A stretch of 64,000 nt of DNA, taken from Pseudomonas reinekei (GTDB taxonomy: Bacteria; Pseudomonadota; Gammaproteobacteria; Pseudomonadales; Pseudomonadaceae). The notes beneath the pieces are model-generated. The model made no database searches. It was not told the DNA's origin and saw only the letters and a program-made list of their open reading frames with translations. Positions 27,998-37,903 of this stretch are shown in pieces. The DNA is taken from assembly GCF_001945365.1 (NCBI RefSeq), contig NZ_MSTQ01000003.1:248001-312000 (forward strand). Reading direction: 5' to 3'. Position numbers and translations under genes: made by a program. Each line of letters begins with the position of its first letter. Position 1 is the stretch's first letter.

Positions 27998-29302
27998 TTA
28001 GTTCAGGTGCTCGACACGGATCCGTACAACCGGACCGACCACACCCGCCAAGGCTTCCAAAGCTGCGATGGCGTCGTTGATGCGCTGCTCCACCACGCGG
28101 TGGGTCAGCAGGATCATCGGCACCAGGCCGTCGTGCTCTTCGACTTCCTTTTGCATGATCGATTCGATGTTGATGCCGCGCTCCGACAGGATGCTCGCCA
28201 CCTGGGCCAATACGCCCGGATGGTCCTTGGCCTGAATGCGCAAGTAGTAAGAGCTTTCGCAGGCTTCGATCGGCAGGATCGGGTGTGCGGACAACGAATC
28301 CGGCTGGAAGGCCAGGTGCGGTACGCGGTTTTCCGGGTCGGAGGTCATGGCGCGAACCACGTCCACCAGGTCAGCGATCACCGACGAAGCGGTCGGCTCC
28401 ATGCCGGCACCGGCGCCGTAGAACAGGGTCGAACCGGCAGCATCGCCGTTGACCATGACCGCGTTCATCACGCCGTTGACGTTGGCGATCAGGCGATCGG
28501 ACGGGATCAGCGTCGGATGCACACGCAACTCGATACCGGAAGCCGTGCTGCGCGCCACGCCCAGGTGCTTGATGCGGTAACCCAGCGCTTCGGCGTAATT
28601 GACGTCGGCGGTGGTCAGTTTGGTGATGCCTTCGGTGTAAGCCTTGTCGAATTGCAGCGGAATACCGAATGCAATGGACGCCAGGATCGTCAGCTTGTGC
28701 GCCGCGTCGATGCCTTCAACGTCAAAGGTCGGGTCGGCTTCGGCATAACCCAGGGCTTGCGCTTCAGCCAACACGTCTTCGAAGGTCCGGCCTTTCTCGC
28801 GCATTTCGGTGAGGATGAAGTTGCCGGTGCCGTTGATGATGCCGGCCACCCAGTTGATGCGGTTGGCGGACAGACCTTCACGGATTGCCTTGATGACTGG
28901 AATGCCACCCGCCACAGCCGCTTCGAACGCAACAATCACGCCCTTCTCGCGAGCCTTGGCGAAAATTTCATTACCGTGAACGGCGATGAGCGCCTTGTTC
29001 GCGGTGACCACATGCTTGCCATTCTCGATGGCCTTGAGTACCAGCTCGCGGGCAACGGTGTAGCCGCCTACCAGCTCTATTACGATGTCGATCTCAGGGT
29101 TCGTGGCCACTTCGAAGACATCGTTGGTAATCGCAATACCGGTCGTTTGGAACTGAGGCTTTGGCGTGCGCATGGCAATTTGTGCCACTTCGATCCCACG
29201 CCCGGCACGACGAGCAATTTCCTCGGCGTTACGCTGAAGTACGTTGAAGGTACCGCCACCGACGGTCCCTAACCCACAGATGCCTACTTTGACCGGTTTC
29301 AC
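27998..29302 (-). CDS. hom: Homoserine dehydrogenase
   Basis: Hom (434 residues) reduces aspartate semialdehyde to homoserine. It has the N-terminal NAD(P) motif VGICGLGTVGGGTFNVL (residues 4-20), the catalytic-domain segment AGIINGTGNFILTEM, and a C-terminal ACT domain (YYLRIQAKDHPGVLAQVASILSERGINIESI) that mediates threonine feedback. The reading frame is open upstream, but the GTG at 29302 yields the family start VKPVKVGICGLG. It is not fused to aspartokinase. It precedes thrC. Confidence 0.97.
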   Translation of the reverse strand: MKPVKVGICGLGTVGGGTFNVLQRNAEEIARRAGRGIEVAQIAMRTPKPQFQTTGIAITNDVFEVATNPEIDIVIELVGGYTVARELVLKAIENGKHVVTANKALIAVHGNEIFAKAREKGVIVAFEAAVAGGIPVIKAIREGLSANRINWVAGIINGTGNFILTEMREKGRTFEDVLAEAQALGYAEADPTFDVEGIDAAHKLTILASIAFGIPLQFDKAYTEGITKLTTADVNYAEALGYRIKHLGVARSTASGIELRVHPTLIPSDRLIANVNGVMNAVMVNGDAAGSTLFYGAGAGMEPTASSVIADLVDVVRAMTSDPENRVPHLAFQPDSLSAHPILPIEACESSYYLRIQAKDHPGVLAQVASILSERGINIESIMQKEVEEHDGLVPMILLTHRVVEQRINDAIAALEALAGVVGPVVRIRVEHLN

Positions 29303-29436
29303 TGTGAACTCCCCATAAAACGGCCGACTCAAGGCCGGCCGTGAAAACAGCCGCATGCTCGCGGCTCTCTATTAATGGCCCGGCGATGCTGCTGCCGGAC
29401 CATGCTCGTCAAAGGCTGGCCGTGACGATGTGAAAT

Positions 29437-30168
29437 TTACTTCGCATTCAGCGCCAGTTTGGCGACTTGTGGCGCAGGCTGGTAGCCCGGAATGAGCTGA
29501 CCGTCAGCCAAAACGATGGCCGGTGTACCGTTCACGCCAATCGACTGGCCGAGGGCGAACTGCTTGGAAACCGGGTTATCGCACTTGGCGGCCTTGATTT
29601 CCTTGCCATCGACCATTTTGTCCATGGCCGCTTTCTTGTCTTTGGAGCACCACACCGCCTGCAGTTGCTCGTCACCCGGCGAGCCCAGGCCCTGGCGCGG
29701 GAACGCCACGTAACGCACTTCGATACCGCGCTTGTTCAGCTCCGGAATTTCGGCGTGCAGCTTGTGGCAGTACGGGCACGTGGTGTCGGTGAACACCGTG
29801 ATGTGCGACTTGGTTTCGCCAACGGCCGGGTAAACCACGGTTTCAGCGACCGGAATGTCATTGACCAGTTTGGAGATGCCCAGGCGTTCGGTCTTCTCGG
29901 TCAGGTTGACCGGTTTGCCGTCCTTGAGCTGAAACATGTAACCCTGAACGACATACTGGCCGTCGGCGCTGGCATACAGCACGCGGCTGCCCTTGAGTTT
30001 GACTTCATAAAGGCCCGGCAGGGGGCTGGCGGTAATGGTTTCTACCGGGACTTCGAGCTGGAGGTTTTCCAGGCTTTTACGAATGGCTTTGTCGGCCGCG
30101 TCATCGGCGACGGCAAAGGTGCTGACCAACGCAATGGCTGCGGCGGCGAAAATCTGGGTCAGACGCAT
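29437..30168 (-). CDS. dsbC: Thiol:disulfide isomerase DsbC
   Basis: DsbC (243 residues) is a periplasmic disulfide isomerase. The signal peptide is RLTQIFAAAAIALVSTFAVA. An N-terminal dimerisation domain (SLENLQLEVPVETITASPLPGLYEV) and a thioredoxin domain with the active site TDTTCPYCHKLH follow. A further cysteine pair is in VWCSK and KCDN. The ATG at 30168 is preferred because it starts the signal peptide, and the upstream open frame has no such feature. It lies between xerD and hom, in the same order I recall from P. aeruginosa. Confidence 0.96.
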   Translation of the reverse strand: MRLTQIFAAAAIALVSTFAVADDAADKAIRKSLENLQLEVPVETITASPLPGLYEVKLKGSRVLYASADGQYVVQGYMFQLKDGKPVNLTEKTERLGISKLVNDIPVAETVVYPAVGETKSHITVFTDTTCPYCHKLHAEIPELNKRGIEVRYVAFPRQGLGSPGDEQLQAVWCSKDKKAAMDKMVDGKEIKAAKCDNPVSKQFALGQSIGVNGTPAIVLADGQLIPGYQPAPQVAKLALNAK

Positions 30169-30321
30169 GAGAACTCCTGAAGGCGGACAAATGGGACGAT
30201 CAGAACGCCCGTGCCGAAACACCGGGTCTTAACCGCCCATCGTGCAAACCGGCAAAGCCTACCACATAAGGTTCGCGTGGCCGAATGCGCCTGTCGCAAG
30301 ACGTTCAGGACAAGATCATTC

Positions 30322-30415
30322 CCTGTGGGAGCGAGCCTGCTCGCGAATGCGCAGTGTCAGCTAAATGGAAGCTGGCTGACACTCCCTCTTCGCGAGCAGG
30401 CTCACTCCCACAGGT
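30322..30415. repeat. REPIN between dsbC and xerD
   Basis: Outer inverted arms CCTGTGGGAGCGAGCCTGCTC and its complement near CAGGCTCACTCCCACAG enclose an inner inverted pair GTGTCAGC / GCTGACAC. The nested palindrome can fold into one long hairpin. It starts 8 bases after the xerD stop on that strand. Confidence 0.85.
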
Positions 30416-30422
30416 GTTTTGT

Positions 30423-31319
30423 TTAGCCGCGGGGGTGGTGTTTGGCGTGCAGGTCCTGCAAGCGTGCGCGGGCGACGTGGGTATAGATCTGGGTCGTCGA
30501 CAAGTCGCTGTGGCCGAGCAGCATTTGCACCACCCGCAGATCCGCGCCGTGGTTGAGCAAGTGCGTGGCAAACGCGTGGCGCAGGGTGTGCGGCGACAGC
30601 GACTTGCCGATCCCCGCGACTTTGGCCTGATGCTTGATCCGGTGCCAGAACGTCTGACGGGTCATCTGCTCGCCGCGCAGGCTGGGAAACAACACATCAC
30701 TGGGACGACCTCCGAGCAGTTCGCCACGGCCATCGCGCAGGTAGCGCTCGACCCAGACAATCGCCTCCTCGCCCATTGGCACCAGCCGTTCCTTGCTGCC
30801 CTTGCCCATCACTCGCAGCACACCCTGGCGCAGGTTGACTTGCTCCAGCGTCAGGCTGACCAGCTCAGTCACCCGCAATCCGCAGGCGTAGAGCACTTCG
30901 AGCATGGCGCGATCGCGCTGACCGATGGCTTCGCTCAAATCGGGAGCCTTCAGCAGTGCTTCCACATCGGCTTCCGACAAGGATTTGGGCAACGGCCGCC
31001 CGAGCTGAGGCATATCGATTCGCAATGTCGGGTCGACTGCGATCAATTTTTCCCGCAGCAAATAACGATAGAAGCCACGCACACCGGAGAGAAATCGCGC
31101 GGTGGATCGAGGCTTGTAGTTTTGCTCCAGGCGCCAGGCGAGGTGGTCGAGGATCAACTCGCGTCCGGCATTGACCAATTCCAGCCCTTTCTCTTGTAAC
31201 CAGCCATTGAACAGTGCGAGGTCACTGCGATAGGCCCCACGGGTGTTATCGGAAAGGCCTTTCTCCAGCCACAGGGCATCAAGGAATTGGTCTATTAATG
31301 GGTGATCGATGGCAGGCAT
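30423..31319 (-). CDS. xerD: Site-specific tyrosine recombinase XerD
   Basis: XerD (298 residues) works with XerC at dif to resolve chromosome dimers at the septum. The N-terminal SAM-like core-binding domain (LIDQFLDALWLEKGLSDNT) is followed by the catalytic domain with ACGLRVTELVSL (catalytic Arg), HTLRHAFATHLLNHG (His-x-x-Arg) and LLGHSDLSTTQIYTHV (His and the nucleophilic Tyr). I chose the ATG at 31319. An in-frame GTG two codons earlier would add Met-Pro. The length matches characterised XerD proteins. Confidence 0.97.
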   Translation of the reverse strand: MPAIDHPLIDQFLDALWLEKGLSDNTRGAYRSDLALFNGWLQEKGLELVNAGRELILDHLAWRLEQNYKPRSTARFLSGVRGFYRYLLREKLIAVDPTLRIDMPQLGRPLPKSLSEADVEALLKAPDLSEAIGQRDRAMLEVLYACGLRVTELVSLTLEQVNLRQGVLRVMGKGSKERLVPMGEEAIVWVERYLRDGRGELLGGRPSDVLFPSLRGEQMTRQTFWHRIKHQAKVAGIGKSLSPHTLRHAFATHLLNHGADLRVVQMLLGHSDLSTTQIYTHVARARLQDLHAKHHPRG

Positions 31320-31427
31320 GGGCACTCAAGTCACGCAGCCCCGGGGCGGCGCACAAAATTAAAAAACGGACAGGGAAACGGACGCTAGTCTTTCATAGGC
31401 CGCCATGACAAGGAACAGGGAGCCGCA

Positions 31428-33239
31428 ATGAGCGAACAGCAGATCTTATTGGCGTTTGGCGCAATTGGTGCAGCGGCGCTGCTCTGCCAATGGCTGGCCT
31501 GGCGCTTGAAACTGCCGGCGATCCTCTTTCTGCTGTTGACTGGCATCCTGGTCGGCCCGGTGCTGCATCTGCTCGACCCGCAGGAGATGTTCGGGCCATT
31601 ACTGATGCCACTGGTGTCCCTGGCCGTCGCGCTGATCCTGTTCGAAGGCAGCCTGACCCTGCATCTATCGGAGTGGCGAGAAATAGGCAGTGTCGTGCAC
31701 CGTATGGTGACCGTCGGCGCTCTTTCCACATGGGTAGTCATTGCCGTTGCCACTCACTGGCTGCTGGATTTCGACTGGATGCTGGCCATCCTGTTCGGCA
31801 GCCTGACCCTGGTGACCGGTCCGACCGTGATCGTACCGATGCTGCGCGTCGTGCGCCCGAAAGCCTCGATTGCCAACATCCTGCGCTGGGAAGGGATTGT
31901 CATCGACCCGATCGGCGCCCTGCTGGCGGTGGTCGTCTACAGCTTCATCATCGCCAGCGCCGAAGGCCACGGTATCAAAGAAAGCCTGCTGACATTCGGT
32001 GGCGTGATCTTGTGCGGCAGTCTGTTCGGCATTTTTGGTGGTTGGCTGCTGGGCACCCTGATTCGTCGCCAGTGGCTACCGGAATACCTGCATAACCTGG
32101 CAGCGCTCGCCGCCGTGCTGGGGATTTTCATCACCTCGAACGAGGTGACACATGAATCCGGATTGCTGGCCGTGACCCTGATGGGCATGTGGCTGGCCAA
32201 TATGAAGGGTGTGGATGTGCGCCACATCCTGCACTTCAAGGAAAACCTCAGTGTCCTGCTGATTTCCGGGCTGTTCATTCTACTGGCAGCGCGCCTTGAC
32301 CTGAATGCCATGTTCGGTCTCGGGCCATGGGTCCTGATTCTGCTGCTGATCATTCAATTCATCGCGCGACCGTTGAACGTGACCCTCAGCACCCTGGGCT
32401 CAAGCCTGAACTGGCGCGAGCGGGCATTGCTGGCCTGGATTGCACCTCGCGGGATAGTGGCGGCAGCGGTATCGGCCATTTTCGCCATACGGTTGCATGA
32501 AGCGGGTCACGAAGGTGCACTGTTGCTGGTGCCACTGACCTTCGCCGTGATCATCGGCACTGTCGTGCTGCAAAGTGCCACAGCGCGCCCCTTGGCGCGT
32601 CTGTTGAAGGTGGCTGAACCGGCGCCTAGCGGCTTTCTCATCATCGGCGCCAACGGCCCGGCGCGCACGCTGGGCAAAGCCCTGCAACAACTGGGCAGCC
32701 GCGTGTTGCTGACCGATTCGAGCTGGGAAAACATCCGGGCGGCGCGCATGGAAGGTTTGCCCACCTATTTCGGCAACCCGGCCTCTCAACATGCCGATGC
32801 GCACCTGGACCTGGTGGGACTTGGGCATTTGCTGGCACTGTCGCCATCCGGCGAACTGAACACTCTGGCGTCGATGCGTTTTCGTCATGACTTTGGTCAT
32901 CAACGCTTGTTCGGGCTGGCCAGTGGTCAAGAGAATCGCCGCACCGACAAGCACCGCGCCAGCCATGAACATCGCGGGCGTTTGCTGGGCAATGAGGAAT
33001 TAACCTACGTCAAACTGGCCAATCAGCTGCATCAGGGGGCCGAGTTGTACAGCACACACCTGACCGAGGGCTTCGGCTGGGAGGATTATCAGGCGTTGCA
33101 TGGTGAACGTGCGACGCTGCTGTTTGCTCGCGACGACAGTGGCTGGGTGCACGTAGTGACGCCGGAGAGCTCGCTGAAACCTTCGGCGGGGTGGACGTTG
33201 TTGGCGTTGATTCAGCCGCAGGCAAGCGGCGCTGCATAA
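31428..33239 (+). CDS. CPA1-type Na+/H+ antiporter with RCK-like C-terminal domain
   Basis: This 603-residue inner-membrane transporter has about 12 hydrophobic spans up to residue 395 (AWRLKLPAILFLLLTGILVGPVL, LFEGSLTLHLSE, GSLTLVTGPTVIVPML), typical of NhaP/CPA1 cation:proton antiporters. After the membrane domain a TrkA-N/RCK-like Rossmann segment begins at GFLIIGANGPARTLGKALQQLG, though its GxGxxG loop is degenerate. The ion selectivity (Na+ or K+) cannot be told. The start follows AGGGAG by six bases. It is divergent from xerD and convergent with rplS. Confidence 0.9.
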   Translation: MSEQQILLAFGAIGAAALLCQWLAWRLKLPAILFLLLTGILVGPVLHLLDPQEMFGPLLMPLVSLAVALILFEGSLTLHLSEWREIGSVVHRMVTVGALSTWVVIAVATHWLLDFDWMLAILFGSLTLVTGPTVIVPMLRVVRPKASIANILRWEGIVIDPIGALLAVVVYSFIIASAEGHGIKESLLTFGGVILCGSLFGIFGGWLLGTLIRRQWLPEYLHNLAALAAVLGIFITSNEVTHESGLLAVTLMGMWLANMKGVDVRHILHFKENLSVLLISGLFILLAARLDLNAMFGLGPWVLILLLIIQFIARPLNVTLSTLGSSLNWRERALLAWIAPRGIVAAAVSAIFAIRLHEAGHEGALLLVPLTFAVIIGTVVLQSATARPLARLLKVAEPAPSGFLIIGANGPARTLGKALQQLGSRVLLTDSSWENIRAARMEGLPTYFGNPASQHADAHLDLVGLGHLLALSPSGELNTLASMRFRHDFGHQRLFGLASGQENRRTDKHRASHEHRGRLLGNEELTYVKLANQLHQGAELYSTHLTEGFGWEDYQALHGERATLLFARDDSGWVHVVTPESSLKPSAGWTLLALIQPQASGAA

Positions 33240-33251
33240 ATCGCAGACAAC

Positions 33252-33279
33252 AAAAAAGCAGCCCGCAGGCTGCTTTTTT
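33252..33279. terminator. Bidirectional terminator, antiporter / rplS
   Basis: AAAAAAGCAGCC and GGCTGCTTTTTT pair around CGCA between the convergent antiporter gene and the rpsP-rplS operon. Confidence 0.92.
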
Positions 33280-33297
33280 CTGCATCGGAAGCTGGAC

Positions 33298-33648
33298 TTA
33301 AGCCAGTTTTTCCTTGATGCGAGCTGCTTTACCAGACAGGTCACGCAGGTAGTACAGCTTGGCTTTACGTACGTCACCGCGACGTTTAACGGCCATGCTG
33401 TCGATTTGCGGGCTGTAGGTCTGGAAAGTACGTTCTACGCCAACACCGTTGGAGATTTTACGAACGGTGAATGCACTGTTTACGCCGCGGTTACGCTTGG
33501 CGATAACAACACCTTCGAACGCTTGCAGACGCGAACGGTCGCCTTCCTTCACTTTCACCTGAACGACAATGGTGTCGCCCGGGGCAAAGGTAGGGATCTC
33601 TTTGGTCATCTGCTCTGCTTCGAGTGCAAGGATGATTTTGTTAGTCAT
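33298..33648 (-). CDS. rplS: 50S ribosomal protein L19
   Basis: L19 (116 residues) sits at the 30S-50S interface. The family segments [46 protein letters not shown] and [25 protein letters not shown] are intact. It is the last gene of rpsP-rimM-trmD-rplS, 45 bases after trmD, and is followed by a strong terminator. Confidence 0.98.
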
Positions 33649-33693
33649 GCTGTGCTCCTAAGGTAAATCGTCGGATCTACCATCGATACGTTG

Positions 33694-34446
33694 TTAACTA
33701 TCGTCCCGCTCGCGGATGTATTCCTCGAGCAGCTTCTTCTCTTCTCCAGAAAGCGAGCGGCTTTCCAGAAGATCGGCGCGTCGTTCATAGGTCCGACCAA
33801 GGGACTGCTGTAAACGCCAACGCCGGATGTGCGCGTGATTGCCACTTAGCAATACGTCGGGAACACGCTGATCCGCATACACCTCCGGTCGGGTGTAGTG
33901 CGGGCAATCCAGCAAACCATCCGTAAAGGAATCTTCCTCGGCGGAGTCCGCATGCCCTAAAGCTCCAGGCAGCAGTCGTGTAACCGCATCGATCAGGACC
34001 ATCGCCGGCAGCTCGCCGCCAGACAGTACATAGTCGCCAATCGACCACTCTTCATCGACATGAGCATCAATAAAACGCTCGTCAATGCCTTCATAGCGGC
34101 CGGCAATCAGGATCAATGCATCCAGATTCGCCAACTCGCGCACCGCCGACTGAGTCAGTTGACGGCCTTGGGGCGACAGGTAGATCACCTTCGCGCCCTC
34201 CCCGGCGGCTGCCTTGGCGTGAACCAGAGCGTCTTCCAGGGGCTTGATCTTCATCACCATGCCCGGACCACCGCCAAACGGGCGATCGTCCACAGTGTGA
34301 TGTCGATCCGTCGTGTAGTCTCGCGGATTCCAACAGGTGAGCTGCAACAGCCCCTGTTTCACCGCACGACTGGTGATGCCGTACTCGCTGATGGCGGAGA
34401 ACATCTCGGGAAACAAACTGATCACTTCTACGCGCAAGTTAGCCAC
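33694..34446 (-). CDS. trmD: tRNA (guanine-N1)-methyltransferase TrmD
   Basis: TrmD (250 residues) methylates G37 of tRNAs with SAM, preventing +1 frameshifting. It is a SPOUT enzyme, and the knot region includes [17 protein letters not shown] and [31 protein letters not shown] is a family hallmark. The GTG start at 34446 gives [16 protein letters not shown] and lies two bases after the rimM stop. The frame is open a further 22 codons into rimM but has no family similarity there. The tight spacing implies translational coupling to rimM. Confidence 0.97.
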   Translation of the reverse strand: MANLRVEVISLFPEMFSAISEYGITSRAVKQGLLQLTCWNPRDYTTDRHHTVDDRPFGGGPGMVMKIKPLEDALVHAKAAAGEGAKVIYLSPQGRQLTQSAVRELANLDALILIAGRYEGIDERFIDAHVDEEWSIGDYVLSGGELPAMVLIDAVTRLLPGALGHADSAEEDSFTDGLLDCPHYTRPEVYADQRVPDVLLSGNHAHIRRWRLQQSLGRTYERRADLLESRSLSGEEKKLLEEYIRERDDS

Positions 34447-34448
34447 GC

Positions 34449-34985
34449 TTAGAAATCCGCGTCCCAATCCACCTTCATCTCGCCTGCTGCCAGGTCGACG
34501 GCCAACACGCATTGCTCGGTATACGGCAACAGGCGTTCGCGATCATCCAGGCTGCCAGCGCAAGGCTTGACCACCATTACATCATTCGAGCCGGTCTCCA
34601 GCAGGTGATCGATCTTCCCGAACAATTGCCCGAGGGTGTCGAAGACCTTGAGACCTTCCAGCTGGTACCAGTAGTACTCGCCGTCGGTCAGTTCAGGGAA
34701 CAGGTTGCGCGGCACGCAGATCTCATAACCGGCCAGAAGACGAGCTTCTTCACGATCATCGAGACCCTTGAGCTTTGCGACCAGGAACTTGTCATTCCCG
34801 CGTCCGCTGACCAGCTCTACCTGCTTTACATTGCCGTCACGCTTGAGCGTCCAGGTTTTGTAATCCAGCAGGTTCTTAATCGGATCAGTAAAGGAATACA
34901 CCTTCACTTCGCCGCGAACGCCGTGAACAGAATAAATCTTGCCGATAACGATCAAATCATCAGCAACAGCTGGCGTCGCGTTCAT
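34449..34985 (-). CDS. rimM: Ribosome maturation factor RimM
   Basis: RimM (178 residues) helps assemble the 30S head by binding S19. It has the N-terminal RimM domain ([23 protein letters not shown]) and the C-terminal PRC-barrel domain ([55 protein letters not shown]). It lies five bases after rpsP and two bases before trmD, in the conserved operon. Confidence 0.97.
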   Translation of the reverse strand: MNATPAVADDLIVIGKIYSVHGVRGEVKVYSFTDPIKNLLDYKTWTLKRDGNVKQVELVSGRGNDKFLVAKLKGLDDREEARLLAGYEICVPRNLFPELTDGEYYWYQLEGLKVFDTLGQLFGKIDHLLETGSNDVMVVKPCAGSLDDRERLLPYTEQCVLAVDLAAGEMKVDWDADF

Positions 34986-34990
34986 ATTGC

Positions 34991-35242
34991 TCAGGCCGCA
35001 GCCTTAGCAGATTCCTTCAACAACTGAGCAACGCGCTCAGAAGGTTGTGCACCAACGCTCAGCCAGTAGGCTACGCGCTCTTGGTTCACGGACAGACGAA
35101 CTTCTTGACCACGAGCAACCGGGTTGAAGAAACCAACCTGTTCCTTGTGCGAACCGTCGCGCGGGTTGCGGCTGTCGGTTACGGTCAAGTGGTAAAACGG
35201 GCGCTTTTTGGAGCCGCCAAGGGCAAGACGGATTGTTAGCAT
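34991..35242 (-). CDS. rpsP: 30S ribosomal protein S16
   Basis: S16 (83 residues) is an early 30S body-assembly protein. The N-terminus [30 protein letters not shown] is diagnostic. It is the first gene of rpsP-rimM-trmD-rplS. A 249-base gap separates it from ffh upstream in the same direction and must contain the operon promoter. Confidence 0.98.
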   Translation of the reverse strand: MLTIRLALGGSKKRPFYHLTVTDSRNPRDGSHKEQVGFFNPVARGQEVRLSVNQERVAYWLSVGAQPSERVAQLLKESAKAAA

Positions 35243-35491
35243 GTGAACATCGTTCCTGTAGTCGGTGCTGCAAATCTAAAGGCACAGCGGGCATGGGTGC
35301 CCGAAAGGCCGCATATTCTAAGGAATATCCGGACTTTTGCAAATGACTTTTTCCGGCGGCCTATCGGTCGCCAAGCAGATTTGCTATAGAGCCGTCGTTG
35401 AAAACGGCCGGTCAGCTCCCGCCAAGTGCGGGTTTGCTGTGTATCCCACTTCCCTGTGGGCTGCGCCAGAGCAGGCTCCAGCGCGAATTCT

Positions 35492-36868
35492 TTACATTTT
35501 CGGCATGCCGCCGCCGGGCAACATACCGCCCATCCCGCGCATCATCTTGGCCATTCCGCCTTTCGCGGAGAATTTCTTCATCATTTTCTGCATCTGCTTG
35601 TGCTGCTTGATCAAGCGGCCGATGTCCTGCACCTGAGTGCCGGAACCCATGGCGATACGGCGTTTACGCGAACCACTGATCAGCTCAGGGTCACGACGCT
35701 CGGCCGGGGTCATGGAATTGATGATGGCTTCCATCTGCTTGAACTGCTTCTCTGCCGCATTCTGGGCGTTACCCATCTGCGCCAGGTTCACACCGCCCAT
35801 GTTAGGCAGCTTGTCCATGAGCCCGCCGAGGCCGCCCATGTTCTTCATTTGTTGCAGCTGATCGCGGAAGTCTTCGAGGTCGAAGCCCTTGCCCTTCTTC
35901 AGCTTCTTGGCCAGTTTGTCGGCCTTGTCCTTGTCGAGGGTCGCCTCCGCCTGTTCGATCAGGCTGAGCACGTCACCCATGCCGAGGATGCGCGAAGCAA
36001 TACGCTCAGGGTGGAACGGATCGAGCGCTTCGCTCTTCTCGCCCATACCGATGAACTTGATCGGCTTGCCGGTGATGGCACGAACCGACAGCGCGGCACC
36101 GCCACGGGCGTCGCCGTCGACCTTGGTCAGGATCACACCGGTCAGCGGCAGCGCATCACCAAAGGCCTTGGCCGTGTTGGCGGCGTCCTGGCCGGTCATG
36201 GCGTCAACCACGAACAGGGTTTCGACCGGGTTGATCGCGGCATGCAGCGCCTTGATCTCGCCCATCATCTCTTCATCGATGTGCAGGCGACCGGCGGTAT
36301 CGACGATGACCACGTCGATGAATTTGAGTTTTGCTTCCTTAATAGCCGCTTGCGCGATCTCGACCGGCTTCTGGCTCAGGTCGGAGGGGAAGAAGGTCAC
36401 ACCCACTTCACCGGCGAGCATTTCCAGCTGTTTGATCGCCGCTGGACGGTAAACGTCCGCGGACACGACCATGACCGACTTCTTCTTGCGCTCTTTAAGG
36501 AAGCGCGCAAGTTTGCCGGCGGTGGTGGTTTTACCCGCACCCTGCAAACCGGCCATGAGGATGACCGCTGGCGGCACGGCGCTCAGGTTCAAATCTTCGT
36601 TGGCCGCGCCCATCAGGCTTTCGAGTTCGGCCTGGACGATTTTCACAAAGGCCTGGCCCGGCGTCAGGCTGCGCGACACCTCGGTGCCGACAGCGCGCTC
36701 CTTGACCGAATTGACGAAGTCCTTGACCACCGGCAGGGCGACGTCGGCTTCGAGCAGCGCCATGCGCACTTCGCGCAGGGTATCTTTGATGTTGTCTTCG
36801 GTCAGCTTGGCCTTGCCGGTGACATGGCGCAGCGTCTGCGAGAGACGGTCGGTTAAGTTTTCAAACAT
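35492..36868 (-). CDS. ffh: Signal recognition particle protein Ffh
   Basis: Ffh (458 residues) binds 4.5S RNA and signal sequences and delivers ribosomes to FtsY at the membrane. It has the N domain, the G domain with the GTPase motifs GLQGAGKTTTAGKLA, DTAGRLHID and TKVDGDARGG, and the methionine-rich M domain ending GGMAKMMRGMGGMLPGGGMPKM. The length and motifs are complete. It is divergent from the cytochrome-assembly-like gene and upstream of rpsP. Confidence 0.98.
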   Translation of the reverse strand: MFENLTDRLSQTLRHVTGKAKLTEDNIKDTLREVRMALLEADVALPVVKDFVNSVKERAVGTEVSRSLTPGQAFVKIVQAELESLMGAANEDLNLSAVPPAVILMAGLQGAGKTTTAGKLARFLKERKKKSVMVVSADVYRPAAIKQLEMLAGEVGVTFFPSDLSQKPVEIAQAAIKEAKLKFIDVVIVDTAGRLHIDEEMMGEIKALHAAINPVETLFVVDAMTGQDAANTAKAFGDALPLTGVILTKVDGDARGGAALSVRAITGKPIKFIGMGEKSEALDPFHPERIASRILGMGDVLSLIEQAEATLDKDKADKLAKKLKKGKGFDLEDFRDQLQQMKNMGGLGGLMDKLPNMGGVNLAQMGNAQNAAEKQFKQMEAIINSMTPAERRDPELISGSRKRRIAMGSGTQVQDIGRLIKQHKQMQKMMKKFSAKGGMAKMMRGMGGMLPGGGMPKM

Positions 36869-37078
36869 TGCGCGATCCTTTCAGGCCCTGTGTAGACCGG
36901 GATAATGGCGGCCCGGACCGGACTATAATTGTGCTCGGCGAGCCTGCGGCGTGGGCAGGTCGCGGATTATAGCGAAGACTGCGTCTGGCGGACACCTCGC
37001 CGTCAGCTTGTCTGGTCTTTCGTGCTGAGTGGGTTCTATGCCAAACTCAGCGCCTTTCGGGCTTGCCTAACAGGATTT

Positions 37079-37891
37079 ATGCTCCCCTTGTCACCCAGCT
37101 TGCTTACCACCCTCGCCGCCGCTTCTTTATATGCCGCTGCGACATTCTATCAAGGCACTCGCCTGGCCAACTGCGCCAAGGCCAACAAGCGCCTGCTGGT
37201 CACGCTCGGCGTGCTTGCGGTGCTGGCCCATAGCGCCAGCCTGGTAACCCACCTGCTGACGCCGATCGGCCTTGGCCTGGACTTCTTCAGTGCCGCCAGC
37301 CTGATTGCCGCCGCGGTCATCGCCCTGACCCTGCTGGCCTGCTCGCGCATACCAGTGGAGAACCTGCTGGTTCTACTGTTTCCCCTCGGTGCATTGACTG
37401 TGCTACTGGCGCAGTTCACTCCCGCCGGCACGGTGCAAATCATTGACGAAGAGCCGGGCATTCTTGCCCATATCCTGCTGTCGATCCTCGCCTACGGCAT
37501 GTTCACCATTGCGGTGTTCCAGTCACTGCTGCTGCTGGTCCAGGACCATCAGCTCAAGCACAAGCATCCGTCCGGGCTGATCAAGAACTTCCCGCCGCTG
37601 CAAACCATGGAAAGCCTGCTCTTCGGTTTCCTCTGGGCCGGCTGGACCCTGCTGTCGATGTCACTGATTTCCGGGTGGCTGTTCGTCGAGAATCTGTTCG
37701 CACAGCATCTGGTGCACAAGACCCTGCTGGCCTGCCTGGCCTGGATCGTCTTCAGCGTGCTGCTCTGGGGCCGTAACCGCCTCGGCTGGCGCGGACACAA
37801 GGCCATTCGCTGGACCCTCGCCGGATTCTGCCTGCTGATGCTGGCGTATTTCGGCAGCAAGCTGGTCCGTGAATACATCCTGCACATCTGA
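37079..37891 (+). CDS. CcsA/CcmC-like inner-membrane protein
   Basis: This 270-residue protein has about eight hydrophobic spans and belongs to the cytochrome c assembly (CcsA/CcmC/YpjD-like) family. It retains the conserved histidine-bearing HSASLVTHLL segment, the GILAHILLSILAYGMF span and the SMSLISGWLFVENL/HKTLLACLAWIVF region with a further histidine. It lacks the full tryptophan-rich WWD signature of true CcsA, so haem handling is plausible but unproven. The start is the ATG at 37079. The open frame upstream is cysteine- and arginine-rich and unlike a membrane protein. The neighbour CNNM gene follows after 12 bases. Confidence 0.82.
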   Translation: MLPLSPSLLTTLAAASLYAAATFYQGTRLANCAKANKRLLVTLGVLAVLAHSASLVTHLLTPIGLGLDFFSAASLIAAAVIALTLLACSRIPVENLLVLLFPLGALTVLLAQFTPAGTVQIIDEEPGILAHILLSILAYGMFTIAVFQSLLLLVQDHQLKHKHPSGLIKNFPPLQTMESLLFGFLWAGWTLLSMSLISGWLFVENLFAQHLVHKTLLACLAWIVFSVLLWGRNRLGWRGHKAIRWTLAGFCLLMLAYFGSKLVREYILHI

Positions 37892-37903
37892 CGGGCGGCA
37901 TTA